Shown piece by piece: positions 1 through 11,535 of a stretch of 37,085 bases of DNA. The first letter of the stretch is position 1. Every line of letters starts with the position of its first letter. Both the position numbers and the translations under genes were made by a program. Source of the stretch: Chrysochromulina tobinii (Eukaryota > Haptophyta > Prymnesiales > Chrysochromulinaceae); assembly GCA_001275005.1 (NCBI GenBank), contig JWZX01002730.1, positions 1 through 37,085 on the forward strand, written 5' to 3'. The notes under the pieces are model-generated. The model was not told the DNA's origin and did not search any database. It was given only the letters and a program-made list of their open reading frames with translations.

Positions 1-3000
1 CGCAGCGCCCCGTGCCTACTGGTCTCCTCGACGATGCCGGCCGTGGGCGGCTGTACACGATCCCGCCGCCGCCGCCCAAGCCCGATGTCGAGGAGGGCGC
101 TGAGCCGCCGCCCGAGGAGCCGCCGCCCGAGCCGACGCAGCAGACGCGCTGGGTCCTCCCTGCCAAGGAGAGCGTGCAGCTGCGCGTTGACTACAAGTCC
201 GCCCTCATCGGGCCGATGCAGCACGCTCTCAAGTTTGAGGTCATGTGCGTGGGAGAGAGCAAGGCCGCCACGTTGCAGGTGGGCGCGATGTGCGCTCGCC
301 CGTCCATTTCGACAGACCCGCGGAACGTCTTCAACCGCAAGGTGAAGGCGAAGGATCAGCTCAAGGTCAAGAAGGCGTACGTGGTACAGCGCCAATGCTT
401 CGAGTTCGGTCCGCTCCTCGCCAAGCGGCCGAGGCCGGTGCCCAACGACGAGGGCGTGTCGCCGCCGCCGCATAAGGACCACGAGACGCCGCTGCACATC
501 TCGAATAACTCGCCCTTCCCGCTCACCGTCCAATTCTCCTTCCTCGGCGACGGCAAGGCAGTGCACACGCCGATGCCGCTGCCGTTTACGCCGCCCCCCG
601 CGCTCGTCGAGGGTGAGGGCTCCGAGACCAAGGACGCCGCGCCGCCCGCCGTGGACATGCCCACGCGGCCCGCAGATGCGGGCCCCGTCTTCTTCTTGCG
701 CGAGACGACCATGACGCTTGAGCCCGACGAGACCAAAGACCTGTACTTGTCGGCCTTCCCCGACATGAACGGCCTCTTCGACGAGAATCTGATCTGCACC
801 ATCACGAACAACCCGGAGCCCGTGCAGTTCCCGATCTCGTGCATCGGCTCGACGCCGGCGGTGGCACTCTCGTCGCAGGCGGTCGAGTTCCAGCGGCTGC
901 TCCTGGGCCGCTCGGACACCAAGGTGGTGCAGATCGCCTCGCGCTCGGCGCTTCCGCAGCGCTGGTCGATCGTGCAGGCGGACCTCGACGCGATCGGCGA
1001 GCAGCCGGCCTCGGAGCCGGGCGGCGCGCCCAAGCTGCCGAGCTACACCGTCACGCCCACCTCGGGCTTTCTCGCGCCGGGCGAGGTGGCCAGCATGGCG
1101 GTCACGTTCCACGCGCGCGAGCCGGGAGCGTGCGCCAAGACGCTCAACATCCAGATCACCGACGCGGAGTCGCTGCTTGGTGTGGTCGACACGCTGCCCG
1201 TGGCGCTCACGGCCGAGGCGTACGACATCAAAGTCAAGGTTGAGTGGCCGGGCGAGGCGACCGCCACCCCGGAGGCGCCCGTGTACATGGGCCTCGACTT
1301 TGGCTCGTTCAAGGTGGTCGACACCCGCACGTCCTCGCTCGAGCTCATCAACGAGGGCAAGTATCAGGTGGGCTTCAAGTTCCTGTTCAAATCGAAGATG
1401 ATGCGTAACATCCTCAAGATTGAGCCCGAGGAGGGCTTGCTCGAGCCGGCGACGGAGGCGCCTGCGGCGGGAGCGCCACCGCCGAAGAAGGGCGAGCCAC
1501 CGCCCCCGGCGGGCGGCCCGTCGCGCCTCAAGATCATGGTGACGCTCAAGGCGGACGCCGAGTACACGCTCAAGGGCAACACGGACGTGCGCTTGCGCTT
1601 CACCGAGCCGATGACCACCGAGGTGATGGACAACTTGACGACTCCAGTGCGCGTGATGATGCACTCGGTCTTCTCGAAGTCGACGCTCGTGCCCAAAGGC
1701 ATCAACTTCGGGCCGATGGTGTACGCGACCTCCAAGGAGCGCACCTTCGAGCTCACCAACACGGGCGAGTTCGACTTCAACTTTTCGCTGCGCAAGTTCG
1801 GCGACGCTCCGGGCAGCGCAGCGCCGCCCGCCGCCGCAGCAGCGCCGCCCGCCAAGGGGGGCAAGGGCGCTCCGCCGCCCGACCCGGCGGCGGCGGGCGG
1901 CTCCGTCCAGCTGGGCCGCTTCACGGTCACGCCTGGGTCGGGTACGGTCATGCCGGGCGGCTCGGCGACGTTCGTGGTCAAGTACGCGGCGGGCGACGGC
2001 GACGAGGTGAACAAGGAGACGCTCGTGGTCGATGTGGCCGACCGCGATGTGGGCAAGGAGCCCGATGGCGTCTTCTACGAGCTCGCGGCCGAGTCGTGCA
2101 TTCCAGGCATTGAGACGAAGGACTACACCAACATCTTCGAGGAGCAGTCGGTGCAGCGCCATATGACCCTAGCCGAGTTTGGGCTGCCCACCAACATCTT
2201 CGCCGAAGACGAGAGGCTCTTCTGCTTCGGCTCGCACATGGTCGGGCGCGAGGTCACGGAGCGATACAAGCTCTCCAACCCGATGAAGGTACCGTGCAAG
2301 GTGCTCGTCAGTGTCAAGCCGCGCATGCCCAAGGCCGAGGCCGCGGCGCCGCCCGCCAAAGGGGGCAAGGGCGCTCCCGAGCCGCCGCCCGCGGTGGGCG
2401 ACAACCCATTCGACGTCGAGCCAAAGGAGGTCGTCATCCCGCCTCACGAGCACAGGTATGTCTCGTGCTTCTTCAAGCCGGGCAATATGATGACCTACAA
2501 CGCGACACTCGAGGCGGCCGTCGAGCTAGGCACCAATCCCGAGACGAAGCTGCTCACCTTCGAGCTGATGGCCGAGGGCACGCTGCCGCACGTGTCGGTG
2601 ATCGCGCCGAGTGCGCGCACCGACGCGGGGCTGCCGCTGCTGCACTTCCCCAAGCTGCTCGTCGGGCGCACGCACCGGCTGCCGCTCACGCTGCGCAACG
2701 AGGGCGTGCTGCCCGCGACGGTCTCGATCTCGCAGCTGCTCACCCGCGGACCCTTTTCGTGCGCGCTCGCCGGCCAGTCGGTCACCCTGCCCGCGATGGG
2801 CGAGGAGACGGTCGACGTCATCTTCAAGCCCGTCGCCGCGGGCGAGGTCGCCTCCGCCATCCGGGTGCAAGTGCACCAGAACGACTATGAGGACGTTGAC
2901 GTGCAGATCAAGGCCGAGGGCAAGAAGCAGGCCGTCGCCTTCGAGGACCTTCCGGCGCCGCCCGAGGGCGCCAAGGCCGAGAGCCTAGAGGACATGCTCT

Positions 3001-5984
3001 CCTTTGGCGACGTCGACGTGGGCGTGCCCAAGACGCTCACGTTCACGATTCGCAACTTTTCGGAGGTCGTGCACCGCTTCGCATGGGCGTCGCTGCCTGG
3101 GCTCACCTTCTCGCCCTCGGTGGGGCACCTGCCACCGTACGGCTCCAAGTCGATCTCGGCGACCTTTTCAATGGCCGAGCCGCTCTCGCACGAGGCGGGG
3201 TCGTCGGTCGCGACGCTCAACATGGAGAAGATCCAGTATCCGTCGCGTGGGCCGCGCGCCCCCCCCGTTGAGTGGGACGACTCCATGGTGAGCGTCAAGT
3301 ATCTGACCGAGGACGAGTTCGATGCACGGGAGGCGGCGCGGCTCGCGGCCGAGGCGGGCGGCGAAGGCACGCCCCCGCCGCCGCCGCCGCCGCCGGCCGA
3401 GGCGTTTGTGGAAGATCTGACAGTCGCGAAGGTCTCGTCGCCGAGCCGCGCGCGACGCAAGGTGTTTGAGGTGGAGCCCGAGCCCACGTACGAGGTCATC
3501 GGGCCCACCGAGGCGGAGCTCGAGGCGGCCGCTGCGGCGGCTGCGGCGGCTGCGGCGGCCGCGCCGCCGGCTAAGGGTAAGAAGGGCGATCCGCCGCCGC
3601 CGCCGCCCGAGCCCCCGAAGCCGGCTGGCGATGTGCTCAGCCTCGGTGTCGAGGCCAAGTGCGAGCACGCGCAGGTCAAGTGCGAGACGACCTCGATTAA
3701 CTTCAAGTCGACGATGATGTTTCAGGTGCGCTCGCACTCCTTCCCGCTCACCAACACGGGCAACGTCGAGCTGCACTACCGCTGGAAGGTCACGGCGCTC
3801 GACGGCAGCCGCGAGCCGCTGCCACTGAACGAGGCGCCCTTCTCGGCCTCGCCCGTGCAAGGCGTGGTGCCGCCGGGCGGCACGGTCAACGTGACTGTCT
3901 CGTTCTCGCCAGCGGAGGTCGACACCTTCCAGCGCAAGCTCACGTGCCAGTGCAAGAACCTGCAGCCCGACGCGGTCGCGCCCTCGATCATCGTCGTGGG
4001 CCATTCGTCTCGCCCATACTGCCACTTCGAGGTGGTCGAGTCCGACTACGTGCGCGCGGGCCGCCGCTCGCCCGACATGCCTGGGCCTGACGGCTCGCTC
4101 GGTCCTCTCGATCCGGCGACCAAGGTGATCGAGTTCAACTCACTTGGCACGCGCGTGCGGAACACGAAGCGCTTCTCGGTCGTGAACCCGACCAACAAGA
4201 CGTACGATTTCTTTTGGAAGTCGATCGACGAGGATCTGGTCTCGGAGGCGGCCGGCGCGCAGCCCTTCCGCTGCCAGACGAGCAAGGGCCAGATCCTCGC
4301 CGGGCGCAAGTTCGAGATGGTCTTCCACTTCACGCCCGAGGCGGTCGACGTGGCCGAGTCGCACTGGCGCTTCCAGGTGCCCGAACTGGGCATCGACGTG
4401 CCCTTTTTGCTCGCGGGCACCATCCAGGAGCCGGGAGTCACGCTCGACATGACGCGCCACGACTTCGGACCGTTGCAAATCGGCCAGCGGGCCATGCAGA
4501 CGATCCACATCGTCAACACGGAGCATCTGCCCTTCTCGTTCGCCTTCGACAAGGCCTTCGCCCCGGGCATCGTCAACGGCGCCGAGTCGGTCGTCTCGTG
4601 CGAGCCGCTCACTGGCGTAGTGGGCCCCAACTCGAAGCTGCCGGTCGAGCTCACCTTCGCGCCGTCGCTCGAGAAGAACTTCAACTTCAACATGGAGCTG
4701 CGCGTCAAGAACAAGCCGCAGCCGCTCGTGCTCAACGTCAAGGGCCAGGGCTACGCCATCCACGACACGCTGCACCTGGCAGACGCCATGGGCAAGTTAG
4801 TCGAGATCTCGTCCTTCGCGCCCACACGCGTCGACTTCGGGCAGGTGCACGTCAACGACAAGATCGTGCGCCAGCTCCAAATCTCGAACTCGGGCCGCTT
4901 CAACTTCGACGTGTCGCTCAGCCTCAAGATGCCGCCGGGTGTGCGCATGCCGCCGGTGGCCGTGACGCCCGAGCTCGCGACCGTGCGCAAGGACGAGAAG
5001 CTCATGTGCCAGCTCGCGTACTCGCCCACCTCGGAGGCGGCGCTGCCGCAGGGCCTCGCGCTGCAGGTGCAGGTGACCAACGGCCGCTCGTACACGCTGC
5101 AGCTCTTCGGCAAGGGCCAGCGGCCCAAGGTCGTCTTGTCGTTCAAGAAGCACGATTTCGGGCCTTGCTTCGTGGTCACGCCCAAGAACGGCATGAAGCC
5201 CGTCGAGGCCGTGCTCACCCTCGTCAACGTGGACGACCACGAGGTGTCCCTCGACATGCCCTTCGACGCTGAGGAGTTCCTGAGCGCGACCGTCGACCGC
5301 TCGACGATCGCGCCCGGTGAGTTCGCGACCGTCCACCTCGCCTTCGCGCCCCCAGCCGCCGGCAGCTTCTCGACGACGGTGCCGTTCCTGCTCAACGGCC
5401 TATGGTCGGTGACCGTCGCCATCGAGGGCGAAGGCTGCGATCTCCGCCTCGAGCTCGCCGACCCGAACCAGCAGCAGGTCTCGCTGGGCAACCAGCCCGT
5501 GCACACGAGCATCTTCCGCTCGGTGCCCATCGTCAACCGGTCGCGCCGGCCCGTCGACGTGTCGCTCGCAGACACAGCCGAGAAGCTCGCGGCGAAGCAG
5601 ATCCAGCTCAGCTTCGCGGGCGGCGGCGTCGAGGCGACGATGCGCCCGCGCGAGAACCTCGCCATCGAGCTGCGCTTCTCGCCGATGACCCGCCTGCCGA
5701 GCTTCGCGCTGCCGGTGACCGCGCTCGTGTGCGGCCTCAAGCGGCCGCTGTTCAACGTGTCGGGCTCGTGCGTGGCGATGGACTTGCAGCTCGAGATGGA
5801 GCAGCTCTCGTTCGGGCAGGCGACGCTCAACTCGCGCATCACGCGGCCGCTCATGCTTCAGAACCTGGGCGACGTCCCCTCCACGTGGAGGCTCGACAAG
5901 AGCTCGATCGCGCCCGACGTTTCCGTCTCCCCGACCGAGGGCTACTTGCGGCCCAACGAAGACACCAACATCGAGGTCACCCCG
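1..5984 (+). CDS. HYDIN: HYDIN, central-pair ciliary protein, partial (5' end off window; 3' end lost at 5984)
   Basis: About 1,990 residues read as a chain of ASH/MSP-like immunoglobulin-type domains and follow vertebrate HYDIN in order. Recognisable segments include 'LLGVVDTLPVALTAEAYDI' (about 1170-1230), 'FGPLQIGQRAMQTIHIVN' (about 4465-4520) and 'LQNLGDVPSTWRLDKSSI' (about 5850-5910). HYDIN is a roughly 5,000-residue protein of the C2 projection of the axonemal central pair and is needed for ciliary bending. The frame has no stop upstream of base 12, so the gene enters from the left; GTG at 12 is not a real start. Pro/Ala/Lys/Gly-rich inserts sit between ASH domains at about 1450-1525, 1803-1905, 2335-2398, 3365-3410 and 3525-3635. 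Homology ends at 'GYLRPNEDTNIEVT' in the middle of an ASH domain, where CCG|GTGAGC (donor at 5985) offers a splice site. I see the C-terminal remainder nowhere else in the window. Confidence 0.9.
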
Positions 5985-5990
5985 GTGAGC
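5985..5990 (+). other. Candidate splice donor GTGAGC ending HYDIN homology
   Basis: HYDIN similarity stops after 'IEVT' plus one Pro codon, and the next bases are GTGAGC. The same donor hexamer is used by the well-supported methyltransferase intron at 27220. If it is used, the HYDIN reading frame leaves here for an exon outside the window or for one I cannot recognise. Confidence 0.5.
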
Positions 5991-6755
5991 TCGCCGTCGG
6001 ACGAGCCACCGTCGGACGAGCCACCGCCCTCGCCGCCGCCTTCGCCGCCATCCTCGCCGAAGCACTCGCCCTCACCCCCGCCCCCGCCGCCGACGGCCGA
6101 GCCCCTGCTCTTCGAAATCCTCCGCACGATCGAGACGGCCAAGGAGTTCTCCTCCTCGCTCGTGCTCGCCCTCCACGCGGCCGACGCGCCGCTCGCCGCG
6201 TCCGCTGCGCTGTGCAGCGTGCCCATCCAAAGGCTTCTTGCCGACGAGGCCGACGATTTCTACGATGTGCACCTGGCACAGCTGCTCGCGCCTCCCGATG
6301 GCGGAGGGATAACCACGACGACCACTCCAGAAGCTGCGAGTGGGGGCCAAAGCGGCGGCTCACCCAATCCTGGTGGTGCGCTCTATTGCTGCTTTCACGA
6401 CGTGTCATTCGAAGGTAACCTGCCGGATGTCCTGCAGTATCGCCTCCTCCTCCTCGACGACGACGAGCCATCACTCGGCCATAGCCAGCTGCTGGCCTTT
6501 GGCCGCGTCGAGTCGGCGCCCCGCGCCAACGCTGGCGCTCATCGCCAATTCGCCGAGCGCGGGCTCCGTCGCGTGCGCCTGTCCTTTGAGCGTGCCGACA
6601 CGGGCTGGACGCTCGTGTGTGCCACCCTGGCCGCCGAGCAGCCCTCGCTGTTGTGGGCGCTCGCAACGCTCGAGCAGGCGGTGGCCAGTGAGGCGGAGGA
6701 GCCTCTAGAGGGGCTCCACACGCTCGCGGGCCTCGTTGCCACACTCGAGGATGCG

Positions 6756-6793
<38 letters not shown>

Positions 6794-9700
6794 GCAGCAG
6801 CGCCTCGTCGCCGACAGTGTGCAGGAGGACGATGACGAGGACAATGCGACTGGCGGCGCTGGCGGCGGCGCTGGCGGTGCCGATGGTGCCTCGTCGGGAG
6901 CTCATCACGGCGCCTCATCGGGAGCTCCTTACCGGCCGCCCAGCACGGCCGCGTGTCGCCACGCGCTCCTCGAGGCACTGCGCCCTCTCGCGCACGCGCA
7001 GGCCGTCGTGTGCCCCTTTATGCTCTCCCCGAGCGAACGTGACTGGCTCGAACTGTCGCTGGCGGAGCTGCGGGAGATGGGCGCCGACGAGGCTGTCGGA
7101 GAGGCGGCGAGTGGACTGCAGTTGATACTGAGTCGTGTAGAGGAGCGTCGCCACGCGCTCCGTCGTGCACGCCTGCCCATGGCCGAGACGGACAGAGAGG
7201 ACACAGGGCTGGCGGCAGGGCCGGAAGCAGAGCTGCTGCGGGAGGCGGCTCGGTGGGTGCAACAACTGTGGCCGTTGGTGGTGGCAGCGGAGAGAGCGGC
7301 GGCAGCGGAGCGTGCGGTGGCAGCGGAGAGGGTGGCGGTGGAGGAGAAGGAGGCGGAGGAGGAGAGGGTGGGCGAGAGGGCGGTGGAAGCGGAGAAGGCA
7401 GGAGCGGCGCATAGGGCGGCGGCGGCGACAGCGAAAGCGGCCACCGAGAGGGCTGGCGCGAGTGACGCGGGGCTGGCACGAGTGACGCCAGCACCACGAG
7501 GCTCAGTCTCTTTAGTCGCATGCGAAATTTCAGACGGCGATGAGGAGGAGGAGGAGGAGGAGGTAGCGGCGGCGGCAACGGCGACAGAGGCAGCGGAGGC
7601 GGCAGCGGTTGCCGCGCCTTCGCCAAATTACGCGATCGGTGCGGGACCTGCTGCGGCGATCGGTATGGCGCTAGTCACCTCCCTTTTGGACGGCGATCTG
7701 TCGTCCGACACAGAAGAGGACGAGCCGCCGCCAGCACCGCCGCCGCCAGCGCCGCCGCCGCCAGCGCCGCCACCGCCAGCGCCACCGCTCACGCCACCAG
7801 GACCGCCGCCGCCGGCCGCAGCGGCCTTCTCCTCCTCGACAGCCGCGCCCTCGTCCTCCGCCCAGCCGCGTGCCGCTCTTGGCGGCCGCGCACTGACCCT
7901 CGATGACGAGGACAACTTGGTCGACATGCACATCGACGCGCCGACATGCAGCAGCAGCTCCGCCAAGCGACCTCGGGCGGAGGAGGATGAGGGCGCGAGC
8001 GGCAGCCGCAGCGGCGGAGTCGCCAGCAGCAGCCGCAGCAGCAGTCGAAAGCGAGCGAGCGTCAAGGTGAGGGATCCATCAGAACCGAGGGCAGCCTGTG
8101 ACTACTGCGGCATCCCATATGCCCTCGACCGGCTCGACGACCACGAGAGTGCGTGTCACCGCCGCGCAGTGGAGAAGGCAGCGGCGGCACATAGGGCAGC
8201 GGCGGCGACAGAGAAAGCGGCCGCCGAGGCGGCAGCGGCGGCCGAGAGGGCCGATGCACAGCGGCGGCGCTCCATCGCAACGGAAGGGCGTGCCTCTACG
8301 GGCACTCACTCTCGCCTGTCCGCCGCCACCCTCGTCACGCCATCGGCCCTGCCCGCGTGGTCGACGCTTCCCGCGTGGTCGCCGCTTCCCGCGGCGGAGC
8401 GGGCTGCGCTGCCGTCACCAGCGTCGCCAGCGTTGCCGCCGCCGCCGGCGCCGGCGCCGCCAGCAGGGCTGGCGCGAGTGACACCATCAGTCTCTTTACT
8501 CGCATGCCACATCTCAGACGACGATGATGAGGAAGAGTCGGCGTCGCAGCCCCCGGCGGCGACCGCGACCTGGCTCAGCCACACGCTCGCGCGGGAGGTC
8601 TGCTTTGGACCAACGGCGCTTGGTCTGGGGGTAGAGCACGGAGATGCCGCCCAGCTGCTCGCGGTGGTGGCGGGCAATTTTGAGCCATGCCCAGGCGCCC
8701 ACAATGCCAATGGCACTAACACAAACGGCAAATACAAGAAGAGCACCATCACCTGCGGCTGCAATGGCGCCATTCACTATATCGACCTCAAAAATGACTT
8801 GAAGCCGCTCCTCGAAAGGATACAGATCGAAGGGGAGACATTGTTCGAACGCTTGAAGACGCAGGGACTTGTCGCAAAAAAGGAATGGTACAGTAAGACG
8901 CGCGGCCTACTGCAACAAGCAGGCCTCGTCTTCAACTTTTCACCATACTGCACGCCAGACCGGAAACAGCACAAGAATGTTATCTTTGGCCTGAAGCGGC
9001 GCAACGTGCCCGTGCTCATCACACCGCTCGTCGCAGAGGGCGCCACCGCCTCTGCGACGCCGACGCCACGGCCGAGGCCGCCACCACCACCGCTCCGTCA
9101 ACCGACCAAGTGGCGCGAGACGCGCGTCGCGGCGCTCCGAGCTATGCTATCCGATTATGGCAGCTTGGGGCAGGACACCCTCGACTGGGACGCCCTGACG
9201 CTCGCCTTGAACAAGAAGCTCGGCCTCGCCGGCGGCAATGCCTTTTCTAGGACGGCGGTGTATAATCAGGCGCTGCGGATGAAGACCTACCATAATGAGG
9301 CAAGTGCTGCCTTTTCTGGGCTAGGCGCTGCTCGCGCTGCTCGCGCTGCTCGCGCTGCTCACGCTGCTTCCCTGCCGCCTGAGGACCAGGACCTCCTGAC
9401 ACTTGAAGAGGACACCCTCATTGCCGCCCACCGCGACTCGGTGAAGGGCGTCGAAGGCGTCGCACCTTGCAAATGCTCTGCGTGCCGTGCGAAGGGCGTG
9501 CCGGGCCCGCCTGTGGTCCGCACGGCGCGGCGCTTATACAATTGGAGCGCATTTGTCGCCGAGATGCTGCCACGCCGCCCAGTTGGCCTCATCAAAAATA
9601 GGGCCCAAAGCGCACTGGGAAGGAATGGGCGCCGATACCGCAAAGATCCTAACCTGGTGCACAAGCTCGAGCTCGTCGAGCCCGCTGGCCTGTTTGCCTG

Positions 9701-11258
9701 GCTGGCCGCGGCTGCAGCCGCTGGTGAGCTGCTGCGTGGCTACCCAGATACTGCCCTGGCAGCCGCCGTCAACCGCCTGCTGCGCCAGCACTCGCGCGGA
9801 GCTCAATTGAGCGAGGTGGGCGATGGCGAGCGGGCGGCCGACGGCGATGACGACGTTGGCGACGATGGCGGCGATGGCAACGATGGCAGCGAAGACGGCG
9901 AAGACGGCGACGACGATGGCGACGATGGTGGCGATGGCAACGATGGCAGCGAAGACGGCGAAGACGGCGTCGACGCTGACGAGCTGTTTGGCTGCTTCAA
10001 CGTCGACGATGATGACGGCGCCCAGCTGTTAGTCGACGGCGGCGGTAACAGCGGAGGCAGCAGCGGCGGCGGTTTCGCCGGCGACGGCAGCAGCGGCGGT
10101 GGCGTCCTGTACACCGACGCTTTCAATGGCGCGCCGCCCCCACCGGGGGACGCAAAACAGTCCTCGACACTGACGCGTGACGACAGTGTCGAGGCCGTCG
10201 ATGCACCGATCGCACACCTCCAGGCGCTGCAAGTGTCAGGTCGCCCGACGATCCAAGCAGCGTTCGATCGGCTGCGTGCGTACCTCTCTGAGGTGAAAGC
10301 CTTCAGAGCCATCTTGGCTCAGGCGGCCTCGGCTGCCGAGACGGCCCCGGCTAGCATGCCCCCGGAGGCCATGGCGAGCGCGAGGGCGCTCCGCGACGCC
10401 ATGTTGGGCCAGTCCGGCAAGGGCGGCCAGCCTCTGCTGGCAAAGCACCGGTGCTTCCTGCTGCGCGCGCGGCGCGTCACCGCGAGCGCCGAGCAGGACG
10501 CCGCCCACGCCAATCCGACTAGCGTCCAGTGCGCGCACCAGAGGAAGTGCCTCCAAGAGTCCCCGATGGATGGGCTCAAGAGTACCCGCGGGCGCCCATG
10601 GGACCCGAGGCACTGGGCGCCCATGGGGGGATCCGACTGCCACGGCCTGTACTCGCACATAATCCGTGTGGATAACGTGCCAGAACACTTCATGGATGTC
10701 CCGGGCAGCTGGGTGGCCATCGAAGTTGACACACCTATCCTAGAAGCCTGCAAGTGCTTCTTCGAGTCGATCCGTGCGCACGCGACGCGGCTCAACCTGC
10801 GGCTGCATGAGGCTAACCGCCTTGTCGCTCTGACGGGCGCAGCATGCCTGTTCGTGTGTGCCGCCTTTGTGATGCCGTCGCGGCCGTCGCTGCTACTACC
10901 TGTGCAGATCCTGCGCGTGGAGGTGTACGGGGGCGATCAGGGGGATGGGGCGACGGGTCCGACGCACCTCGCTGCCATGGAGACGGAGCGTTACAAGGTC
11001 ATTCCTCGATCTGGGCTGTACTGGCAGCAGTACGCGCTAGGGTACGGCTGGGGGGTGAGCGTGAAGCTCGCCGGCTGTAGCACGCTCCTGGTGCGCGCGG
11101 TGGAGTTGGACGGGGTGGAGATTGGCATGACGGCGTGGGCTATGATGACGGCTAGCCTGCTAGGCATGAGCGACGCGCTGTGCGTCGGCGGGTCATTCCG
11201 GCAGTCCTCTCCTTGTGGCGACATCACCACGGACACGCGGTTGCGGCTCGTGCTGTGA
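5985..11258 (+). CDS. Uncharacterised large protein in frame with HYDIN: low complexity, C2HC finger, Myb/SANT-like segment
   Basis: An open frame of 1,757 codons directly continues the HYDIN frame but shows no ASH domains, and I do not recognise the protein. In order: a Pro/Ser linker; a folded-looking segment (6100-6730); about 15 Gln (6756-6800); Ala/Glu-rich coiled coil (7270-7460); an acidic run; Pro-rich repeats (7725-7815); a C2HC finger of spacing C-X2-C-X11-H-X3-C (about 8096-8155), like UBZ4/Rad18-type fingers; a Cys-containing domain (about 8560-9045); a segment with 'LPRRPVGLIKNRAQSALGR' (about 9535-9640), resembling helix 3 of Myb/SANT; a duplicated Asp/Gly block; and a well-ordered C-terminus (10590-11258). 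The first in-frame ATG after the junction is at 7020, so the first kilobase needs either an upstream exon or fusion to HYDIN. It may be a DNA-binding or chromatin protein, or part of a mobile element. Coding status is likely; gene structure is unresolved. Confidence 0.5.
6756..6800 (+). repeat. CAG/CAA microsatellite (poly-Gln)
   Basis: Fifteen consecutive Gln codons, mostly CAG with one CAA interruption, lie within the uncharacterised frame that follows HYDIN. Confidence 0.95.
9852..9971 (+). repeat. 60-bp tandem duplication (Asp/Gly/Glu-rich)
   Basis: Two nearly identical 60-bp copies encode 'GDDGGDGNDGSEDGEDG' twice in the frame of the uncharacterised protein. The period is a multiple of three, so the frame is kept. 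Confidence 0.85.
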
Positions 11259-11535
11259 GAGGCGCAGAGAGGAGGCGAGACTTGACTCGATTCCACGGCG
11301 GTGCGACGGCAAAGTACAGCGTGGTCAGCGGACCCGTCGCGGAAGTACGCGACGGTACGCGACGGCATGAGTGGCAGCAGAGACTTAGTAGTAGGAGTAG
11401 AGACTTAGCGATTTGTAGAGACTTAGCAAGCTCTCGTCCGTCGCGAGACGCCGTGACCAATCGCCTTGTAACGAAAAATGAGATTTGGTTGCTGGTCTTC
11501 ACTGTGTCCTGTTTCACTGTTAACAAAAGTTCAGA
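11259..11535. other. Intergenic spacer with short direct repeats
   Basis: No gene is seen. GTACGCGACGG-type units repeat at about 11345-11366, and AGAGACTTAG occurs three times (about 11379, 11399 and 11417). Base composition becomes more AT-rich towards 11500. It probably holds the 3' flank of the preceding frame and the promoter of the next gene. Confidence 0.5.
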
